From Zopfochytrium polystomum (taxonomy: Eukaryota > Chytridiomycota > Chytridiomycetes > Chytridiales > Chytridiaceae): DNA of 64,000 nucleotides. Position 1 is the first letter of the stretch, and every line of letters starts with the position of its first letter. Position numbers and translations under genes: made by a program. Under the pieces are notes generated by a model. The model searched no databases, was not told the DNA's origin, and saw only the letters and a program-made list of their open reading frames with translations. Location: NCBI GenBank assembly GCA_025765615.1, contig JAIVFJ010000223.1, positions 37,834-101,833 on the forward strand. Direction: 5' to 3'. Of this stretch, positions 1 to 11,580 are shown in pieces.

Positions 1-599
1 GAATCAGTGACCCCACTCCATTCGTTTTTTATGGCTGGTGCGCACTGTGCAGTGGGAACCCCAATTCACTCATGTTTCACAGCAGCCTCTCCTCCCCAAA
101 GGTGTGGGTGCCTGGGCAAAGTGTGGCTGTGTCTTGGCTACAGAACAACAATGTGACAGTCGAGAAATTGTGAGAGATTGGCTTAGCAGGCAACTGGCAG
201 ACTGGCCTGCAGGAGCTGCGTTGATGCAGAAGCAGCCAAAGCAGCAAGGTTTCTGATACCATGAGATCTTTTCTATTTCTCATTGTTGATGAAAAAGGTT
301 GCAGTGTTGGGGAAAAAAAAGGGAAAGGAAAAGCATTTGTAAGGACAAAAAAGGAAGTACAATCCTCTTCTACAGCAGGGGAATTTGCTCAGCCATACCA
401 TTGTTCTGAATTGCAGGAATAGTGCCTGCATGACTTAATCTCCCTCTTTTACAATACTGGCAGTGGCAAGTCCTGGAATTCCTGGAGTATCCAAGGCTCA
501 AGCTCATACACGTGCCAGCACTGCTGTACAGCAACTGGATGATTGGGCTAAAGCAGGTTGCCCTTGAAAATTTCCCCTAAGCATCATCTGAGTGTGAGG

Positions 600-1143
600 A
601 TGACAGGCTGTCGAGCCTGTGACCTCAAATAAATTAAGTGTATACCCACTTTTTAACTGGTAATTGTGAGGATTACCACCCCGTCTCGACCTGCGTTTTG
701 CTGGCAAAACGTGACTAGGCTTGGATTCCTACTCTCTTATTATTTATTGGGTTTCCATACGGCCTCCGACTGGCTCTGTATGTCTGCCTCTGAGCTCTAC
801 TATTATTACTTATTATTGGCGATGTTGCAGACAGAAAGACTCAGTCTTGATTCTGATTGCTGATACAAGGTTCCCTTGCTCAGTGGTTAGAGCGCTCCCT
901 TCAATTGGGAAGGTGCCAAGTTCGAGACATGCTAGTTGACAGACTGGGCAGAAATGCAAAGTCCTACTATGCCTGGCCAATGGCCCCTCACTTTTGGAAA
1001 TGACTTAGGACTGAAACACTTCTGTGGGAGAAGTGCTAAGCCCAGATGGACAGAGTTAACAAGATGATGGCAGAGCTAACAAGCCCTACCACCTGCTACC
1101 ATGATGTAATACCTCATAAAAAGGGTATGAGATCACAGGGTTT
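600..1143 (+). repeat. Dispersed repeat R3, copy 1 (interrupted)
   Basis: Two blocks (about 605-680 and 1043-1143) match, in the same order and orientation, a contiguous segment at about 58,866-59,036. In this copy they are separated by about 360 bp (681-1040) absent from the other copy. No coding capacity is visible. The extra segment contains a tRNA-like sequence. Confidence 0.75.
869..936 (+). pseudogene. Decayed tRNA-like sequence (D-arm intact)
   Basis: A canonical D-arm (GCTC, loop AGTGGTTA, GAGC) is followed by an anticodon-type hairpin whose loop would read CAA. The T-stem does not pair and no acceptor stem closes, so this is a tRNA pseudogene or the tRNA-like head of a short interspersed element rather than a working tRNA. 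It lies inside the segment that interrupts repeat R3. Confidence 0.4.
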
Positions 1144-1621
1144 TTCTTTATCTTTTCATTGGTGATTTTTACTTATTTTTCCAATTAGTAATTTATCCTG
1201 TTTTTCCTGTTTTTCCTGTTTTCTCTTTTATTTCTTCCTTGTTGTCTCTGTCTGTGTCTTTTCTTTCTTGTGTGGCTGAGAGTGACTGTCTTCCTCTTTG
1301 CACCAACCAGCTCTCTCCATCTCCTCCATCTTTCTTGGCAGCTGATGCCAAGAAATGCTCCATGATTTTCTGAGCTGTCTTCCTTGTTTGATGGCTCAGC
1401 CCCATTGTTTGGTGACTCACTCCTCCACTCTCTTCTTTGCTGTTTTATTTATTGTTTTGTTCTTTTGTATATGTTTTCCCCTCTTTTCCCTTCCTTCTTC
1501 CTTCACCCTGCTGATTCCAACCCTTTCCTATTTAAGCAGCTGCCCCCCATCTTGTTGACTGTGAGAACCTGTGCCTGAAGTCCCTTGCCTGCCCTTTTCT
1601 TCCTGACTGTATGTAGAGCTG

Positions 1622-1709
1622 GGGGTGGCAGTCCCCTGGTGTGTGACAGGAGGTTGAAGTCCTCTTGGCCATGATGGCAGTGTGCTGGGTTCAAGCCCCA
1701 GTGCACCTC
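1622..1709 (+). pseudogene. tRNA-like sequence with perfect T-arm
   Basis: A perfect T-arm (CTGGG, TTCAAGC, CCCAG) is preceded by a hairpin with a seven-base loop TTGAAGT, and the ends can pair partially (GGTGCA-type). Spacing would imply a long variable arm, as in Ser/Leu tRNAs, but the loop does not give a consistent Ser or Leu anticodon. Treated as a decayed tRNA or SINE head. Confidence 0.3.
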
Positions 1710-2479
1710 ACCAATTCTGCATGCTGTTTAGGTTGGACTGGGTAGGAGCCACTTGGTGATGGAAGGATGGAGGGTAAATCTGTGGTGGTGCCTCTAGGTT
1801 CCTGTCAATACATCTAGTCAAATCCAGGTCTCTCAAGGGGATATGAATGAGCTGTCTGGTCAGGTACTGCTGCAGGAATGGTCTCTCAGGTATGCCCCCT
1901 CCTCCCTGGTTGTTGGCTCCTGTGGCCTCTGGTGGGCCTGGTCTTCACTGGGTTCAGACCCTCTTTCTCTCAGATTAATGCCTGTGATGTCATGGTGCCA
2001 CATTTGGGTGAGGGAGTGGGTGTTAACCTTCCTTGCTTCTAAGATAGGGAATTCCTCTGGCTTGGTGAAGCAGATGTCTGTGTCCTAGTAGGATGAAGTA
2101 AGAAGAGTCCCACTGTCTCCCACCCCTGTGTGCCCCCTCCTTGGATTGAGTTGGAACTTCTCCTTGGAGTGAGACAAGTTGTGTCTGGTTCTGTTAAGTG
2201 GAAAACAGTTCTGATTTAATTCAACAGACACCTCTGCACACTAACTGTTCCTTGTGTTTGCCCTTTGTGTCCAACCCCCTCCAACTTAGGGCTTGTCTTT
2301 GACAGAGAGGGAGCCTTGCTCCATGGTGGTGGCTCCAACAGACCGGGGTCTGGCCACTTTCCTCCCCACTCTCTTGTCTTCTTCAGTTGGATTGGAGTGC
2401 TGCACTTAGTGCCGCTCCCTGGAGCTTGTTGCATCTTGCACCTCCAGTATTGTTACCGGATTTCCCGGTCCCCTTTGGC

Positions 2480-2795
2480 TTTGGCTTTTGCCTCCCATTG
2501 GGCCCACTCTGTGTCATGGACCAGAGAACCCTGCACATTCTTTGCTAGTGTGCCACCTTTTCACAGTTGCCTTTGGTCTGAGTGTGAGAGTCTTCTCTTT
2601 GTGTGTAATAAGAGAGTTTTCTTTGTGTTTCTTGGGCTTCTTAAGACTCCAAATACATTGTCCTGTCTAGTGACCCCTAGACATCTCCTTTTTGCCCTTT
2701 TTCACTTTTCAGGATTGGTATTTAGGCCATTGCTCTATTTGCCACCCATAGCCCAGGGTGAGGATTTAGAGAGCACAGTCTCACATGAGGATCAC
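2480..2795 (+). repeat. Dispersed repeat R2, copy 1
   Basis: This matches about 58,440-58,735 in the same orientation with scattered substitutions and small indels. Shared landmarks include the block around 2650-2690 (gactccaaatacatt, then gacccctagaca) and the end block agagagcacagtctcaca. The function is unknown and no ORF is conserved between the copies. Confidence 0.75.
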
Positions 2796-2851
2796 TTAGG
2801 AGGACAAAGTTGCAAGCCATCCAGTTGCGTGCTCACCACAGAAATTCTCAA

Positions 2852-2921
2852 CTCTATTCCAGAATTGAACCCGGGTCTACCCCGTGACAGGGGATGATAC
2901 TAGCCACTATACTAACTGGGA
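2852..2921 (-). tRNA. tRNA-Asp(GTC)-like, probably degenerate
   Basis: On the minus strand the D-arm, an anticodon stem CCCC/GGGG with loop CTGTCAC (anticodon GTC, Asp) and a GGTTCAAT T-loop are present in correct order and spacing. The T-stem has one mismatch and the acceptor stem pairs poorly. It directly follows repeat R2. It could be a marginal gene but is more likely a pseudogene. Confidence 0.45.
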
Positions 2922-3411
2922 CTGCACTATTCCCTCACACTTGTATTTACAATTTCTATAGAGATTTTAGGATCTCAGGTTTCTGTAAAATTTTCCAATC
3001 AAGAGCTGAAGCCCTTGTTGCCAATAGCCCACTTCATGCCCTGTTGGAAATTACTTCTTGATTGGCTGGCTCCACTTATCATGTGAGGTCCCTTTCAAGG
3101 TGCTGGAACCAAAAATCCGAACAAAGGATATCTGTAATGCTCCATTGGCGCTATGGCACCCGTCATTTGGGTGTGACAGATATGTGGTACAATAAGAATC
3201 CAGTGTTTGTCTCATGATCAGTTTAGGATACTGATATCCCTGCACACACCATGCTTATCAGCTCTGTTGACCTTTAGGGTTGATTCCGCAAAAAGCAGAA
3301 ACAAGGTATCTATCATGAAAAACCATTGTGCAGTTTGCTGAAATTTGTTTTGTGTTGCCAACACCCACACAGCCACAACCAAGAACACCTTTGCGCTGGC
3401 CTTTTCATGTT

Positions 3412-3575
3412 AGGCAGAACTGACTGGTTAGCAGCAAGAGGCACAAGACAGACCTGAACCTATTGTGGCTGTCAGTTATTGTGATACACTGGCTTGCACT
3501 GTTGACAAAGACTCCGAGTATAGTGGAGCAGAAACCCAGCGAAAACAGTTTCCACCTCCTCCAATCAAGCAGATA
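3412..3575 (+). repeat. Dispersed repeat R1, left-half copy
   Basis: This matches the left half of the 400-bp R1 element seen whole at 62,697-63,112 (+) and 58,017-58,446 (-). Shared features are the tract around 3420-3475 (actgactggttagcagcaag) and the caagcagata segment at about 3566. The match fades after about 3575. Confidence 0.7.
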
Positions 3576-4032
3576 GTATCCCTGCTAAGTAAGAACATAA
3601 GACACAAATGCATTGGTTGGATAAGGGTCAACATAGCATTGCAAAAGCGCAATCTCCGCAGCACCTACTGACTACCGATGGCTGTCAGCATGGATACCCT
3701 TAGCAACGTTGAATCAATTCCGTGATGTTATCACTCCACTGGTTCCTCTGAATTGGATTTTTTTTTCAGGATTATATCAGGAAATGGACCCTTTTGACCT
3801 AACCTAACTGAGCCCCCAAGCCTTAAACTACACACCTTTGTTGTCAACTGCATGACCATTCTTGGCATTCGACGTATATCCAGCTGCACAGCCAATTGCT
3901 GCAGCCAATGCCCTCCCCCTTACCTTATCTTGGACTGCCTTCAGACACTGAGTATTGTCACTGGTACTTGTGCAATAACCTCGCAAGTCGCAGGACCAGT
4001 TTGCAGCCCATCTGCAAGCTCCAACCATAGCT

Positions 4033-4101
4033 CTGCGCATGACTGTAATGGTTTCTGCCTGGTGCCATCATGAGGTCCCCAGTTCGAACCTGGGTGGTCA
4101 G
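4033..4101 (+). pseudogene. tRNA-Met(CAT)-like, degenerate
   Basis: A perfect T-arm (CCCAG, TTCGAAC, CTGGG) and a partly paired acceptor (CTGCGCA against TGGTCAG, two mismatches) frame a weak anticodon stem whose loop ATCATGA would give CAT. The D-arm is not convincing. Either a decayed initiator/elongator Met tRNA or the head of a SINE. Confidence 0.35.
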
Positions 4102-5177
4102 ATGCACTATACTCAGCACTGACTGCTCATTTGTTCATTCCAAGCTACTGCAACTGACATGCGCTCCACGTGTGATGCAATTTGCGTGGTGGTGCCAACT
4201 GCTGATAATCTCTTCTTTTGCATCAGCAAGCAGTCCCCATGCTTGTCTGTGGTTGAACCTTCATTGCACAGGAGAAAGGCTTCAGCATCGGCCACAGCTC
4301 AAATACTCTTACAACTACTGGGGCTTGGCAGTGTTCTATGTTGCAATTGTTTCCCACTTTTTGGTCTTCTTCAAGTAGCTGAGGCCAGTTTCCTGTTGGA
4401 AACATAACTGGCGCTGGTCAGTGGTACTAGAAGTCAAAAGACTGCTAGTTTATTGATCCAGTTTCCTACCTTCACATTCTGCATCCAACTGTGACAAAAT
4501 TTGATGAGAGGATTGCAAACTGTTGCCCCAAAGACTCAGTGCCAATAGAGAGGGCAGCCTCACCCAAACTAAGTCTCCACTCTCCTGTAAAGGCTGCAGT
4601 CTGCTTATCTCAGATAAATTGGTTTCTTTGCAGTACTAACTCTGCCAAAAAATCGTAAAATCTGGCCAAAGTTGGCATAAAATGGGCACTGAAATACCAC
4701 ATCGTGTGTCCTACAGTAAAACCCAACAAATTTTATGGAAAACTCAAGAAATATCCAAGATCATCTGAAATATCCAACAAGAAGCAGATAATTAGGATAC
4801 TTTGCCTTTTCCTGATACTTTCTCAATCAAATTTCTTTGGATTTTGGACACAATATGGAGTTCTCCAATGCGTATTTTATACCAACTTTGGCAGGATTTT
4901 ACAAATTTTTTTGGTGGAGTTAGTGAAAATAATAAAATAAAATAAAAAAGGAAAAAAAAACCCCAATAGAGATAAGCAGACGACAGCCTTACTCTCCCTG
5001 GGGCTGAAGGGCTCATTGTTGCAGTTGGGGAAATCTTTCTCGATTGTCACACAAAACCAAGTTGAATCCATGCTTTGGGCTCCAGACATTGCCTGCACCA
5101 GTGCCGGAAAGGGAGCTGGAACTGAGTAACTCAAACACTGTCAATAATAAACATATGGACTGTGTAGGTCTTTAAAT

Positions 5178-5248
5178 GACCCCTACGTGATTTGAACACG
5201 CAACCTTTCGATCTGGAGTCGAATGCTCTACCGTTGAGCTAAGGAGTC
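5178..5248 (-). tRNA. tRNA-Trp(CCA)
   Basis: Read on the minus strand, the acceptor GACTCCT pairs with AGGGGTC (one G-T). The D-arm is GCTC/GAGC, the anticodon stem TTCGA/TCGAA holds loop CTCCAGA (anticodon CCA), and the T-arm is GCGTG-TTCAAAT-CACGT. All four helices close, so this looks functional. There is no intron. Confidence 0.93.
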
Positions 5249-5844
5249 CACACATAGGCCAATCCAGATCTGAATAATTACGTTTTTGTCATACTCATGT
5301 CACACTCCATGGAAATCATGCACAATGGATTGTCATGACTTGTCCACTGCCAGATATCCTGCATTCCATAAAACTCAGTCTTGGAAAGGATAAGGACTCA
5401 TTCTGATCCTTAAGACTGCATTTCCTATGTGATTCAATTTGATTCAATCCTTTGACCTCAAAATGCAACTTTCCCAAAGGGTTTTGTTATCTTGTTTGGA
5501 AAACAGTGGCACAGACTGGCACAATGGCACTGTAGGTTGCCCTCCTCAAGTTGTGGAAGGTTTAAACACTGTCTGGTCTGCCATTTCCAAACCGCTGAGG
5601 TTTGTGGCCTGCTAGACGCTCCATACAGCGCGAGGCCTGGGGAGCGAGGTGATGGCAGACAACAGGCAGCAACAAACAGAACTCAGCTCTGTGTGCTAAT
5701 AACATAAGGGCATGTTGGAAGGAAACAAAATGAAGAAGAAAAGGAAGCTTTCTTCTTTTCCTTTTTTTTTTTTTTTTTGGAAAGAGGATCTGATGCGAAG
5801 TTTTGTCCACAAACATGGTCCTTACGGTTTGCTGCCCAGGGCAC

Positions 5845-5916
5845 GGCTGCATAGTGTAGGGGTTATCACATCAGATTTTGATTCTGGGAACCCCGGTTCG
5901 AATCCGGGTGCGGCCT
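5845..5916 (+). tRNA. tRNA-Gln(TTG)
   Basis: Acceptor GGCTGCA pairs with TGCGGCC. A D-arm with the GTGTAGGGGTTATCAC pattern, an anticodon stem CAGA/TCTG with loop TTTTGAT (anticodon TTG), and a perfect T-arm CCCGG-TTCGAAT-CCGGG follow. There is no intron. This looks functional. Confidence 0.93.
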
Positions 5917-7142
5917 CAACATTTGGGTGGACAATCTCCCCACAGTGGAAATTGTGATGGTGGGGGCCTTGAAGACTCCCACAATCAGTCTGGAGTGTTG
6001 AGGGGAGGCTGGTTGGTGGTGCTGCCAAACAGAGGCAGGTGACACTGAGCAGGTTTTTTGCTCTTGTTTTTCTAAGTACACTGGGCAGTGATTGCTTTGT
6101 CAAAGCATAGCAAATAAATAATGCGAGGGGCTTAAATGCAATTCGCTTTGATGGGTACAAGTTGATCCAATAAATTGGTATTGCTGTTTTGCTCCATGAC
6201 TGTTTCTGTGCGGAGAAAAAAAAAAAAAAAAAAACAACCTGAGCAGAGCCTCCAGACAGAGCTTGTTTCATAGCTAAAATGATCAAAAGTGGCAGTGGCA
6301 AGAGTGGTTCAACCTCTAAGGCGAGACCTTTTCTTGTTTTTGACTGTTTTTATGGGCAAAACTAAATGCAAAAAACAATTTGGGAATGCAGGAGACTGAC
6401 CTGACAAACATCGACAACAAAAAGAAAAGAAAACCTTTTATCTTATTCTTTGCTGCCTTGCAGCATATCAAAAACTGTCACGCTTGGATTGCTGTTCAAA
6501 CAAAATGGGAAAAGTTTTTCTGGACAAACCAACAGACCCCCCACTTTTTTTTTTCTGCGCAGTGTCGATTACAATCTGCGCACAGCAACACTTTTAAACA
6601 AAGCAGCAATATTTGTCCCTTTTTTCTGGCCATGGGGAGGACACAATTACACCTGAGTTGCGTCATGTTGGAGCCTCACCTGGGAATGACTCAGGCTTTC
6701 TCTCCTTGAATTTGCTGCCCCACCAGGTGGGCTCTTGAAAACAAAGACCAGAGTGTATATAATGGAACTTTTTGGAACAAAGTTCTAGTCATGTAATGCT
6801 GCAGGTGTGGTCCCACTCTGAGCACACTGACCAACTTTGCTGTTCTTGCTGGAAAATGCGTTGGAGAAGGATGAGATACTAGTCAACAGAGTAACAATGG
6901 TAATTTGCCACATTCATAGGCACAACAGTGGGTTCAGTGGCAGAATTATTACCAGACGCACAGTAGGCCTGTGCCCTCAAACACTCTGTCCATCCAATAC
7001 CTTTTTAGGGCTCTGGAGCCACCTTCCTGATTTAGGAACTGAAACCCACACAAGACCCCTTCACCAGCCCAGCCCCCATCTTTTGCCAACAGAACAAACA
7101 CCACAAACAGACAGTAGAACTGGGACAAGAAAGAGGAGAATT

Positions 7143-7216
7143 TGGTCACATCCAGACTCGAACTGGAGACCGTCTGTGTGTTAGACAGACGTGATAACCA
7201 ACTACACCATGTGACC
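7143..7216 (-). tRNA. tRNA-Val(AAC)
   Basis: On the minus strand, acceptor GGTCACA pairs perfectly with TGTGACC. The D-arm GTGT...ATCAC pattern is present. Anticodon stem TCTGT/ACAGA holds loop CTAACAC (anticodon AAC), and the T-arm TCCAG-TTCGAGT-CTGGA is perfect. The gene looks functional and intronless. Confidence 0.93.
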
Positions 7217-7963
7217 CATGCGAACATTTCGTGGGGTTTGCAAAATCTTGTGGGTAGAACGACAACAACCAGTTTAGCCAAGTAAACAAATAGGCTAGCA
7301 TGTCTGACTCTTCTACCGTGCTGATACTTTGCCTTGTGTCAAATGTGTCTCACTTAGGAACATCATACAATTATAAAGAGGCTGAGTGCAGATTTGTGCC
7401 TCACTGTAAATGAAAGGGGGGAAAAAGAAAAAAACCAAAACGGCTTTCCTGATTAAGTGCAAGTGGTATGACTTGAACACAGTTCTGGAGTATGCACACA
7501 ATCAATGGGCAGTGCTGGAGAACAGCTTCCTTTAAGGCTGGCATCTGAGAAAGTGGAGACTGGACCTCTGCTGGATCTCTGCTGGATCTGCTCCAAACCT
7601 CTGGCGGATGTGGTGGACAGATATGGTTACTGCCCACACCTGCCTCACAGATAATTCCCAGTCACTGATATGCAAAAAGACCAAATATCTGCACAATCTG
7701 CTGACAAAGTCCAGACATCCGCCCTCCACCAGATATCTGGGTCTTTAAACAGATATGAGAACACCATGTCTGTGTGTATTCTTGGATACGGAGCTCTTAG
7801 TATCTGGTCTGAATCCAGCCAGCCTTAGCCTCCTTCCTGGCTGGTTTCAGATTGATTGGAAAATAACCCAGAAATGCAGATCAACGTGGAAAGCGCTCTC
7901 TGCCAGTAAGGCTCAATAATGGGATAGAACAGGCCCACTTCCTGCCCACTTCCTGCCAGCCAT

Positions 7964-8050
7964 GCCTTCTACCAGAATCGAACTGGTGACCTTCTCCTGC
8001 CGTCAGGATTCACTCCTGGTACTTGGGAGACGCTCTGCCCGGATTAAATC
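7964..8050 (-). pseudogene. tRNA-like sequence, Ser-type, incomplete
   Basis: On the minus strand a perfect T-arm (CCAG-TTCGATT-CTGG core) is preceded by a variable-arm-like segment and a hairpin CAGG/CCTG with loop AGTGAAT, which would place TGA at the anticodon. The 5' acceptor strand matching the 3' GCCTTCT end is missing, so the tRNA cannot fold completely. Confidence 0.3.
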
Positions 8051-8289
8051 CTCAACAATGTCCATGACTGGTGCGACGACGGACACTGGCAGAGGAATTC
8101 CCGATGGCGGGCACCGGGGAGCCCGCGTGGGAAGCTGGGCGGAGCTGCTAAGGGCGGCGGAGGACCGAGGGGCCTGGCTGTTGAGAAGAAATAATGCACA
8201 AGCCCCTTCTTTTGCCAATTTCCTTCTACTTCTTCTTTTTCTCCCTATTCTCCGAGGTCCTTTATAATCAGTTCTTGTTTACATTCAGT

Positions 8290-8407
8290 GATCATGGGAA
8301 CTTCTTCATCCCCAATCACTGTGCAGGTATGCCTTGATCGTGTTGCACCTTCCCAAGCACATCCTTACAATAAATGGGAACTTCTTCATCCCCAATCACT
8401 GTGCAGG
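8290..8407 (+). repeat. Short direct duplication, 78-bp period
   Basis: A segment of about 35 bp beginning tgggaacttcttcatcccc occurs at about 8295 and again at about 8373. The downstream sequence (gtgcaggtatgccttgatcg versus gtgcagggcgcctagatcg) is also related. No coding function is seen. Confidence 0.7.
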
Positions 8408-9441
8408 GCGCCTAGATCGCCCTCAACACTGGCGGCTAGGTTGGTGCTTGACAGACAATGGCGGCGACTGAGGACCCCTAGGGCGCAACCGAGCTTGAGG
8501 ACACCACGGACTGGGCGGAGACGGATGAGGCAACGAAGACGGCGATGGCGAGGTTGAGCTGGTCTGCATTAATTTGGGCTGCTTGAGTGAAAGGTGTTTG
8601 TGGTTGGCCAGAGAGAAGGATATGCTTTCTTTCTTTCTTTCTTCCTTCTTTTTTTTTATATTTTTTTTGAAGGTGCACGAAAGAGGAACGTTTACAATAT
8701 ATACCTGGGGAGAGTTAGATCGGGTCCATTTGTTCTTTCTTTGCCGCATAGCAACAAAGCTTCGGCGGTTCCTCGCTGTGGCTGGATGTCTCGTTCTATG
8801 TGAAACCTCGCAGTCACCCTAGGGGCAGTCCCCGACCAGGTAAGACTGTTCCTGTCAGACGCCTAATGCGAGGGAATTAGGAGTTGATTGTTCGCCATAT
8901 GAATTTGACCCGTTTCTCGTCGTCCGGGTCGTCCCGCTCCCGGTCTTCAGAAATCAGAAATTGGCGTTTCTTCTGCCGGCGTCAGCTGAGCCTCGGGTAC
9001 GCCGCAGCGCGCATGCGAGTGCGCTACTTCAAGGCGGGATCTTTTTTTATTTTTTATATTGTTCCGGCCCCAAAGGGGCTCGCGGAAAGAGAAAGAGCCA
9101 TCAATGGTGAACTGTAATAGACTACATCCAGGTATCACCTCAGCAAACCCACCCCATGCGCTATGGACTTATAGGGTGGTCAGGCATCTCCACCACACCA
9201 CTCCTTGTGATTCAAGACCATACTCTTTCTTGTTACCTTCAACAGCTGGCGTTGTGACTTGAACCCTGGGCCCTTGAGGGACAGATACCCGGACCCCCAT
9301 GCTTTCCCAGCTGGGCGGGATCAGTTGCTTGAGTTAAATTTCCTATTTCCAAGCCAAAGGTTTTGGCTTGGAAATAGGTGAGTGGTCGTTATGCGGAGAG
9401 GGGAAAGGAGTGATCGCGCGTGGATCGCTTCCCCACACGGG

Positions 9442-9551
<110 letters not shown>

Positions 9552-10060
9552 ATGGATTCGTTCGCGAAGACGACGGCCTTCGGCTGTCGTCGCCACAAGA
9601 GGCGTCAACAGCGGGCGCTTGGTGGGCTCTCGGTGGGCGGGTGTGACCACGTGGAGCGCAATCGCACGACGAAGGCCTCACGGCCTATCTCTCTCCCCCT
9701 CCGTGTACCCTTTCCCAAGCGGATTCGCTCGCGACGACGACGGCATTTCCACCGCAGTCGCCGCTACGCGGCGTCAGCGGACGTTCTCCACTCTTTTCCC
9801 CCTTTCTAAGTACCCTCTCATTTAGCGACGGCGGTTGGCGTCTTCTTTTTCCCTTTCTCTTCCTCTCTGGTCTCTCGGTTTCGGCCAGGCGTGCGGCCGT
9901 GCGCCTGCGCAACCGGCGAGGTGGCTGCAACGACGACGGCCTTTGGCCGTCGTCGCCGTGAAGAGAGGCGCGGGCGGGCGTTCTCCATCACCTTTTCTCT
10001 CTTCCTATGTACCTTTTGAATGGTGGACTCGCTTGCGACGGCGGGCCATGCAACATTGCG
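9552..10060 (+). repeat. Diverged GC-rich direct repeats with hairpins
   Basis: Three diverged units (about 9552-9640, 9720-9800 and 9925-9995) share the order palindrome, then gcgtcaacag/ggcg-type sequence, then a pyrimidine tract, then taccc-like sequence. Two units contain strong hairpins: about 9567-9592 (GACGACGGCC / GGCTGTCGTC) and 9929-9957 (ACGACGACGGCC / GGCCGTCGTCG). No gene is supported. Confidence 0.55.
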
Positions 10061-11418
10061 TGATGACGATAGTGGTGAGGAGACAGTCTCCGCCGCGGAA
10101 CGGCGCGGTTCTTCTTAGAATCATCTTTGCGTTTACTCAAAACTCCATTTCCTTTCTGCTGTTTTGCTCTTACTCGATCGAACGTCGCCCCCCAGCCAGA
10201 GGCTAATTAGCGTTCGTTACTCCCTTGTCCCCAGGGTCTGTGATCGACAACACTTGAGACTCGACGATTGAATTCTCACACGAGGATACATTGAAAGTAG
10301 AAATGCAAAGGGACCCTCTTCTCTACGAACTGTGCGCTATGCTATCTGCCACCTTTCTCATGCTCGTTGTTAACGTGCAGTGGATCTCCGTGAAGTTTAT
10401 TAGCCAAGGTGTCTACATATACTCGAGGAACTCGATTGCCCCACCCCTATTCGAGCATGGGCCATTCTTCTTGTCTATGAAGAGCCCGTATCTGACTTTT
10501 ATCCCATTCGTTGTATTTGTAGCTGCGCAAATCCCAGCTGTAAGGAGGGGCTTGGGTCTTGCAGCTTGAGGATTTAAAACTGCACCATTCTCACTGCACA
10601 GGTAGTCTGCGCTCAATACAAGGCGAAAGATCGTCTCCAATGACAGAGAGAGTAGGCGGCGTTCTGCGATTGTAGCGAGAGAGAGAGGGGGGGAGAGAGA
10701 GAGAGAGAAGCTGAGCAGCATGAGCAGCCGAAGGCCATGAGTGCAGCCTGTCGAAATTGTCCAGGTGGCTGAATCGTTCAGTCCAGTTTTCGTGATGGTG
10801 GCAGCAACGAAGTCTCAGCAATGTCAAAGGCGAATTCGCGGCCAAACCCGCAGTCGCAGCAAAAAAGGTGAGGTTGACGGTGGTGGCAAAGCCGCCTCGA
10901 TATTGAAGTCGGGGTCGCGGTCGAAAATTGCAGCCAAAGGCCGCGATTGCGGCGAAATGGTGGTGGTGACAACGTTGAGATTGCGACTGAAGGCCGCGAT
11001 TGCGAGTAGCGAGACTGGTGTAGAGATCGCAAATTGCGCTATTAGCGCCGTTGTTTCGAAAATAGTCACGAGAAAAAAAACTGACAGTGCGACAACCCTT
11101 GGAACAGCCCGTCGCGATTTTCGCCGACGGTCCCAAAACGCAGCGCAGCACACCGCCAGCCCTGGCAGTAAGAGAGACTGGAGGCAACAATGAAGTTGTG
11201 CACTCTAGGCTCGACCAAAACACCCGGATCAAAGGGAGTGTCGTTGCACAAGGAAGTAAAGATTGCAGTATCATCCAGACTGGAACAGAGAATCACTGAA
11301 TCGAAGGAAGAGCGAAAGCATTTTGGAGTATTCTGAGGAAAGTGCATTGAAGTAGAAGTTGCAGTAGCTGAGTGTAAAACGGTTTCACCAGGATCAAAAG
11401 CTATCAAGGCTTTGATCC
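10061..11418. other. No gene recognised; GATTGCG-rich segment
   Basis: Open frames here overlap on both strands (for example 10,591-11,274 minus and 10,741-11,193 plus) and none shows a known domain. The stretch 10,920-11,045 contains several copies of a GATTGCG-type word, which explains the frames as repeat-derived. Confidence 0.5.
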
Positions 11419-11580
11419 TGCTTTGGCTCGTCGCTCACGGCAAAGAACCTCGCCCTGGCACTCGACGCCGGCAAGGACGCAAAGGCCGCGGTCACCCTCG
11501 GCGCTGTCGCCGCCCAGGTCTACCGCATCGTCGCAGCCACAGAGGGGCTCGAGAAGAAGGACTTTTTGGTCGTGTACCGG
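11419..11580 (+). pseudogene. 3-hydroxyisobutyrate dehydrogenase C-terminal fragment
   Basis: The frame starting at 11,419 reads about 54 residues matching the C-terminal helical domain of 3-hydroxyisobutyrate dehydrogenase (valine degradation, mitochondrial). It has the FGSSLTAKNLALALDAG stretch, containing the family's conserved Lys in xxAKDL, and ends in the typical KKDFLVVY terminus. An in-frame stop (TGA at 11,413-11,415) lies just upstream, no splice acceptor is evident, and the Rossmann domain is absent. Right after KDFLVVYR the sequence becomes an antisense tRNA-Cys-like half, so the last residues are also lost. Its high GC stands out from the surroundings. This is a stranded gene fragment, not a working gene. 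Confidence 0.75.

Larger units (their letters stand above)
1143..2851. other. Intergenic stretch, no gene seen
   Basis: Apart from the tRNA-like sequence and repeat R2, this stretch shows no splice-linked coding segments. The longest open frame (about 210 codons, 2265-2897, plus strand) runs through repeat R2 and lacks recognisable domains, so it is not called as a gene. Confidence 0.6.

Noticed and set aside
2265..2897. 210-codon plus-strand ORF
   Set aside because: It runs through dispersed repeat R2 and into the antisense tRNA-Asp-like sequence, is not conserved in the second R2 copy, and has no domain.
9230..9310. Minus-strand tRNA-like segment with a GGGTTCAAGTC box
   Set aside because: The T-stem closes poorly and no anticodon loop with U33 is found.
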